A program made the position numbers and the translations under genes. Shown here one piece after another: positions 54,401-60,751 of a stretch of DNA of 64,000 bases. Below the pieces are notes generated by a model. That model searched no databases. It saw only the letters and a program-made list of their open reading frames with translations, and was not told the DNA's origin. This DNA is from Heliopora coerulea (taxonomy: Eukaryota; Cnidaria; Anthozoa; Scleralcyonacea; Helioporidae): assembly GCA_030142905.1 (NCBI GenBank), contig JASJOG010000016.1, forward strand, positions 372,001-436,000, in the 5' to 3' direction. Numbering within the stretch: the stretch's first letter is position 1; the number at the start of each line of letters is the position of its first letter.

Positions 54401-57400
54401 TGGGTTGGTGTACATAACATTCTTATCACTATTCTGTGGTAGGTAGAGGTAAATAGCACTCTTGGAACTATTCTGAAGCTCGTACAGAAGTAAATCGTGT
54501 AACATTCCTGGCACTGTCGTATGGTGCGTGGATTTGTTTAAATGACATTCTTTACGGCGCTGATTTCTGGGATCACGTGGTCTGCTATGCACGAACTCCA
54601 ACTTCCGAGTTTCGAAACAGTTACAAGATTAGAAGATACTATTTCATAAAATAACGTACATCGTACGTGGGCTCCAGAGCCGTAGCAACCCCTTAGCAAT
54701 GGTGCATCCCATCTAGGCCGAATGCTGAGAACTTGCCGGGGGGTCTAGGAGCATGTTCCCTCAGCGAAATTGTGAAAATTTATGGTCTGTGAAACGGCAT
54801 TTCCTGGATTCTTAGACTACTTTGTTTTAGATCGAAATCGTCTACCTTGTGATTGATTTATCATCTGCGGATTACATTGCGCTTGTTCGATCTCATGTAG
54901 ATAATCATTCGTTTAAAACGGTTTGGCTACAAAAGAACTTATAATTGACCTAACACACTGAATTCTTGAGCAATTATACAAAATATGAAAACTTTTTATA
55001 TGATAGCAAAATCGCGGGGTAATGTCCTTCAGTGTAGGATTTCCTTGGATCTTTGCCTCGGAAGCAGCTGATAAATGATATACTGGCTATCAAAAACAGT
55101 GCGTTTGCTTCTAATGCTTCTGTCATTTAGAAATCGGTCACTATTCGGTCGATCAACTGGGAAAAATTTGTGATTGTGACAATAAGAAATGTCGCATCTG
55201 TCGCATCGGTTGCTATTGGCTCTAATTGGTTAAGACCCGTGTTCAGATCAGAGTGCCCAAACATGGACAATTTCCCACCAAAAATGCACTGACGTTTGAG
55301 TTGAATGTTCAGTCTTATTATCTTTTATATAGTAACAGGCGTCCTACGCACATTGTGATTGGACGAGCTTCATTTTCTTTCTGAGTACAAAGACACAGTG
55401 ACGTCATTTTCATTTTGTATGACAGCACAGAGACATGGATGTCGTCAGGAAAACTTGTAAAAATTCTCGGTTATTTTATAGCACAAATAGAAAATTGTTT
55501 TCGAGTCTCTGTACTATGATAGAAACATTCATGACACCATTTCATCAGGAAAGACACCAGAAAACACTCAGTTACACCTCGTGTTCTCACCAGGCAATTT
55601 TCTGGTTGAAATGACGCCATTTATGTTTCTATCACAGTAGAGACTCTCAAGCAATTTCGTATTTGTTAAATGATAATAATAATAATAAAAAAATCCAAAA
55701 AAACCCCCCAAAAACCCCAAAAAACCAAAACACGTAAGGGTTTTTGTGTATATTGCATGGATACTGTGATCCAAAAACTTGGCATTAAGCTTGTATATGA
55801 TTGATTGTTGATGATTTTCAGAAGAAGGGGGTGATAGGAGGTGCAGGTTGCACAGTGGTAGTGCACATGTCTCTCACTACTGTGACTCGAGTTCGATTCC
55901 GGCTGCAGTTTTCTGATTAAAGTTACCTTGGTCACATATGAGAAAAGTGTTGTCCACTTTGACTCTACCGAACATCACAGGTTTCCTCCGGGTACTCCGA
56001 TTTTCTCCTGTAGTAACACTGGACCCATGAGGGGTGGCCCTTACTAAACCTCTAGGGAGAGCACGTCAGGTAGTTGGTAGGGTTATCCAGTATAAATAAA
56101 GACACTTTACATTACCTTGAACTTTTTATCTATCGTTATTTTATAAAAGAAGTACCAAATGAATTTCCATAATTGAATTCTGTGATCCAAACACCAAGCA
56201 TGTTGCAAGATTTGGGAATAGGAAAAAAACCCACCAGCCGCTTACTGAGGGTTCTTAGCTTTTCGACAGTCGAGCAACATCTCAACTGTTTCGATCACAG
56301 TATCCAAATACAGAAATCCATTTTGTATTTCTTAAATCGATGGCTTATTTTGTGGCATTCATCTCTATCCGCGTGATTTTTTCTAGGCCGCTCATTGTTA
56401 TATACATGCTGCCGCTTTAGTAGCTGAATATCTCAAACGAAAAGGTAATATCTTATTGAGCATCACTACCTAGCTGTTTAATTTTTCTGCGTCACAAGCT
56501 TCAGGGTTGGTTTCGATGATTTTCTTTTGACTGTAGGTCATTACCCTGAGGGATGTGATGCATTTCGACACGTTTCACCAAATGTTGTTCCGGACGAAAG
56601 TGTTATGAAAAATGACGAAGGACTTGTTAACGAACAGCGCTACACTACTGTATGTTTGCTTTACTGTAGATTTCCTTGAAGAGAAGTTATAATATTCATA
56701 ATATCAAGATACCTTCGAAATTTTCTGATGAGTAACAATATCCTGACACTGCTGTATTCTATTGTTTTAGAAAGATCTTGTGGATCTTCTCGAGAAAGCC
56801 GCTGATCTTTTGGGCCAAGCTGAGCGTTATGAGGTGACTGGTGAGATCTACAAACTTGTGATTCCTGTCTATGAACAAGGCAGAAATTTTAATGTAAGTA
56901 ATATCGCTGGGGAGGAACATTGCTCAAACTCACCAAAGCGAGTCTGAAAAGTAGCTACTCGTTTAACATCCCAATTTTTATGGTCACAAGTATATCAGGA
57001 TTCAAATCTGACAGTTTCTGTAACAATGTTGGCTTTCTTTTTCATTTTTTTTCTCTCATAGGCTTTATCTGTCGCCTACAGCAATCTCTCCCAAGCGTAT
57101 TCAAAAGTGGTAACTGCGATGGCTTCTCGCAAAAGGCTACTTGGATCTTATTACCGAGTTGCTTTCTTCGGCGAGGTAAATGTCTTCCGTGATATTTGAC
57201 CGTATAATACACATTTTACCAAGTCGTTGAGCTTTTTACGCACCGTTAAGTAACTTTGGATCAAATAATATCAGTGTATCAAAGCCAAAATCTGATTACA
57301 AGAAAGAAACTCGTAGTCATGTTATAACTGACTGATGGATAGGTAAGGACGTGTGACATGATTATGTTTATGTTTGGTCTTTAACCATGATCGGGAATTG

Positions 57401-59407
57401 GGGGGCCATCACACCTCCACCCACTCTACCCCACCCCAAGTTGTAGCCTGTAACTCAAAAGTCATCAAAGGTGAAGTCGAGTCCTTTTACTTACCATCAA
57501 ACCTGTGTATATATAATTCTAAAATTCATTAATAATTCATGAGGAAAATACAGAAGAAAATCATAACCTTTATTTCAGAACAAATATTAATGCCCAGCAA
57601 AGTACACGCAATAAGGCCATGATTTGGAAAAGAAATAAGTTTATTAACAGGACTAACGTTTCGTTGCGTCTCGCAACATCATCAGAGTATGAATAAATTA
57701 AACGGGTATTGTATTTACAAGGTTAAGGTATAAAGTAGGTCTTATATTACAAGAAGTATGGGAAACGGAAATGATATAACATATAACACCTACTTTATAC
57801 CTATGATATAACATATAACACCTAAATGATATAACACCTACTTTATGCCTCTAACCTTGTAAATACAATACCCGTTTAATTTATTCATACTCTGATGATG
57901 TTGCGAGACGCAACGAAACGTTAGTCCTGTTAATAAACTTATTTCTTTTACAAATCATGGCCTTATTGCGTGTACTTTGCTGGGCATTAATATTTGTTCT
58001 GAAATTGAGATTCCCGCCTGGATCCTCGCTCGCGACAAATCATAACCTTGTTGTGTCTTTATATGTGAAAAGACACGTGTGACTCAACAACACAACACAA
58101 CACAGCACAACACAACACAACACAATATAACCACGGCAGATACTTGTTTAAAAACTTTTAATCAACGTTTCGAGGCACTGCCTCTTTGTCAGGTACTTCC
58201 AACTTACGATGAAGTTCTCCCGTTTTATAAATAAGTATATGAATAAGATTTCAATACAAAACAAAGATTAAAGTTAATAAAAATAAATTAAAATAAGTCA
58301 CGTGAATTACGTCCCATATTATAAATGGTATTAAGTTTATTAGCCCCAAAGCCTTCTCGTTCCATGGAATTATTAATGTCGGTTTTATCAATTTTCGTAA
58401 TACAAAAAATTTCAAACCCTCGTGGCCATCGGAGGAGAAGTGGACACATAATTGTTCACCTGGAATGCCTCTCTGTCCCTCACCAAATATAATTAAACTG
58501 CTTTTGTGGTTATTAAACCATTCATTAAGTGTGGTGATGGTCCTTCCGACCTATTGCTTGGGACATTGTCTGCAAAACAAGAGATAGACAACCCCAGCAG
58601 AGTCACAATTAAAATGGTAATTTATGTAAAATCGATTGCATTAAAAACACGGCCATCTCAGACGAACTGACAAATTTCGCATCTATTCTTTCCACGAGGA
58701 TACATACCAGTCTGATCCAAATTCACTTGGCCAGAGGGTAATTTAATCCGTACTAAAGTATCCTTAAGATTTTTAGGGCGGCGACAGAGGGTACAAGACT
58801 ATCCCGGTCACTGCAAATACGTCTTAATCGTAGTGCCTGACTATAAGGGATCGCCTTTTTAATATGGGAAGGATGACAAGATTTACCATTTAAGTACTGA
58901 TGGGTATCTGTAGGTTTACAGTATAAATCTGTAGAAATAAAACCGATATTAATGCTCACGAGAACATCAAGAAAAGGTAATGAAATGTCAGAAACAGTAG
59001 ATGTAAATTTGATGGTAGAATGAAAATTATTGAGAAAATCAAGAAGCTCATCAAGCAAAGCACGACCATGAGTCCAAATACGGAAGATTTCGTCCAAAAA
59101 ACGCCACCAGAGCCTTAGTTTTAAGCTGACTTAATCTAAGATTTTTTCCCCAAGCTTCCCATGAAGATATTAGGAAATACTGGTGCGAATTTTGTGCCCA
59201 TAGCTGTACCCATAGCTGTACCCAACTTCTGATGGGAAATCTTGTCATCAAAACTAAAAAAGAAACTAAAAAGATATTTTGTAATACAACCATGGCTAAT
59301 TCCACCATCTCAGTAGTAGGAATATCTGAGGTATTGCCTAAAGCCTCTCCAAGAACTTTGAAGCGCTCTTATGTGTATATATGCAAGTTGGCGAACAGCG
59401 TGAAACT

Positions 59408-59454
<47 letters not shown>

Positions 59455-60720
59455 AAAGGAAAGGTGTATCATACAAGAAACACAGTTGACGATTGGTTTG
59501 AGAGTGCTCGATACCGTGTAGGTAGAGCGAATAATGAATAATGAATGAATGTGAATAATGAATCAACGAAAAGGTACATCGGCATGACAGCAAACGACTT
59601 CAAGCATCGCTACCGCAACCACCTGAAGTCCTTCCGAAACACACAGTACGCCAACGAAACAGAACTTTCCAAATATATTTGGCGACTTAAGATGGAAAAC
59701 CGGGAATACCAAATAAAATGGTCAATCGTTTAGCACGCAAGCTCATACAAATACGACTCAAAAAGATGCAATCTTTGCCTCGAAGAAAAAATGTTGATGC
59801 CGAAATCAAACAAGAAAAACTTGATGAACAAAAGATCTGAACTATTCTCTTCATGCAGACGCACATCTTATAATTCGCTGGCCAGCTGATTGCGGACACT
59901 ACAGCATCACAGTTAATTTTAGACAATTTGACCCATATTATGTAAATGAATAGTAGAAGCAATCTGTCAGTTGCCTGATGATCGTGTTGTAGACACGTGA
60001 AACTCTGAGCAGCAAACGCCCTTCTAACTTTATTAAAGTTATATATTTGTTAATAACTTTATTAATATATATACTAAACAGTAAACATTTTTGATGAAGT
60101 TTTATGAATGTTTATCAATGAGGTTTTATAAATGATTTTAAAATCGGGAAGCAAGACAAAAGAAAATCATAAGCGTATCGGATCTATATATGTGATAGAC
60201 AGATGTGACTTTACATATGAAGAAGAAGTTCAATTTTTCGGCTTACAAAAGATAAATTCCCAAACTTTCTTCGCAAATTAGCGTATTAGGGGGTTCATTT
60301 TAGAAGACATTTAAAAAACTCGCAATTCGTGCTTTATCGGGTCTAAAACACTCGGCTATTGCCTCGTGTTTTAAATCCCGATAAAGCACTCTTGTTCGGT
60401 TTTTAAATATTACATACAGCAAATTGCAAAAATTATGGCACAAAACATATCAACATATGAGCATATCAGGACCACTGTATCTTCATTTCTTCTCACTTCA
60501 ACGGTCAGTGAAAATATGCTATGTGTTTTTTGGTACAATCGTTGCCCAATCTAATGTATTAAGGTTAATTAAAGTATTCATAGTTATAGATTTACCTATA
60601 CATGCTTTTTTTACGATATGTTTAGGTTTGCCATAATTTATGCAATTTGATATATATATATATACATACATATATATATATATATTGTATATAGCGACAC
60701 AAGACATTTTAAGTTTATGT

Positions 60721-60751
<31 letters not shown>

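Larger units (their letters stand above)
57576..58003. mobile_element. foldback element with a hammerhead ribozyme core in each arm
   Basis: Arms of about 175-190 bp are near-perfect mirror copies (outer ends TTTCAGAACAAATATTAATG and its complement) around a centre of short direct repeats (ATGATATAACA/ACACCTACTTTAT). Each arm contains CTGATGA, stem GTTGCG AGA CGCAAC and GAAACG. There is no coding sequence. Confidence 0.9.

Noticed and set aside
55838..55910. A tRNA gene
   Set aside because: A and B boxes are present but the cloverleaf does not close and a SINE body follows, so it is a tRNA-derived SINE.
59232..59450. Plus-strand frame ending in Tyr-Ile repeats
   Set aside because: It is antisense to the Penelope-like relic and runs into an (AT)n tract.
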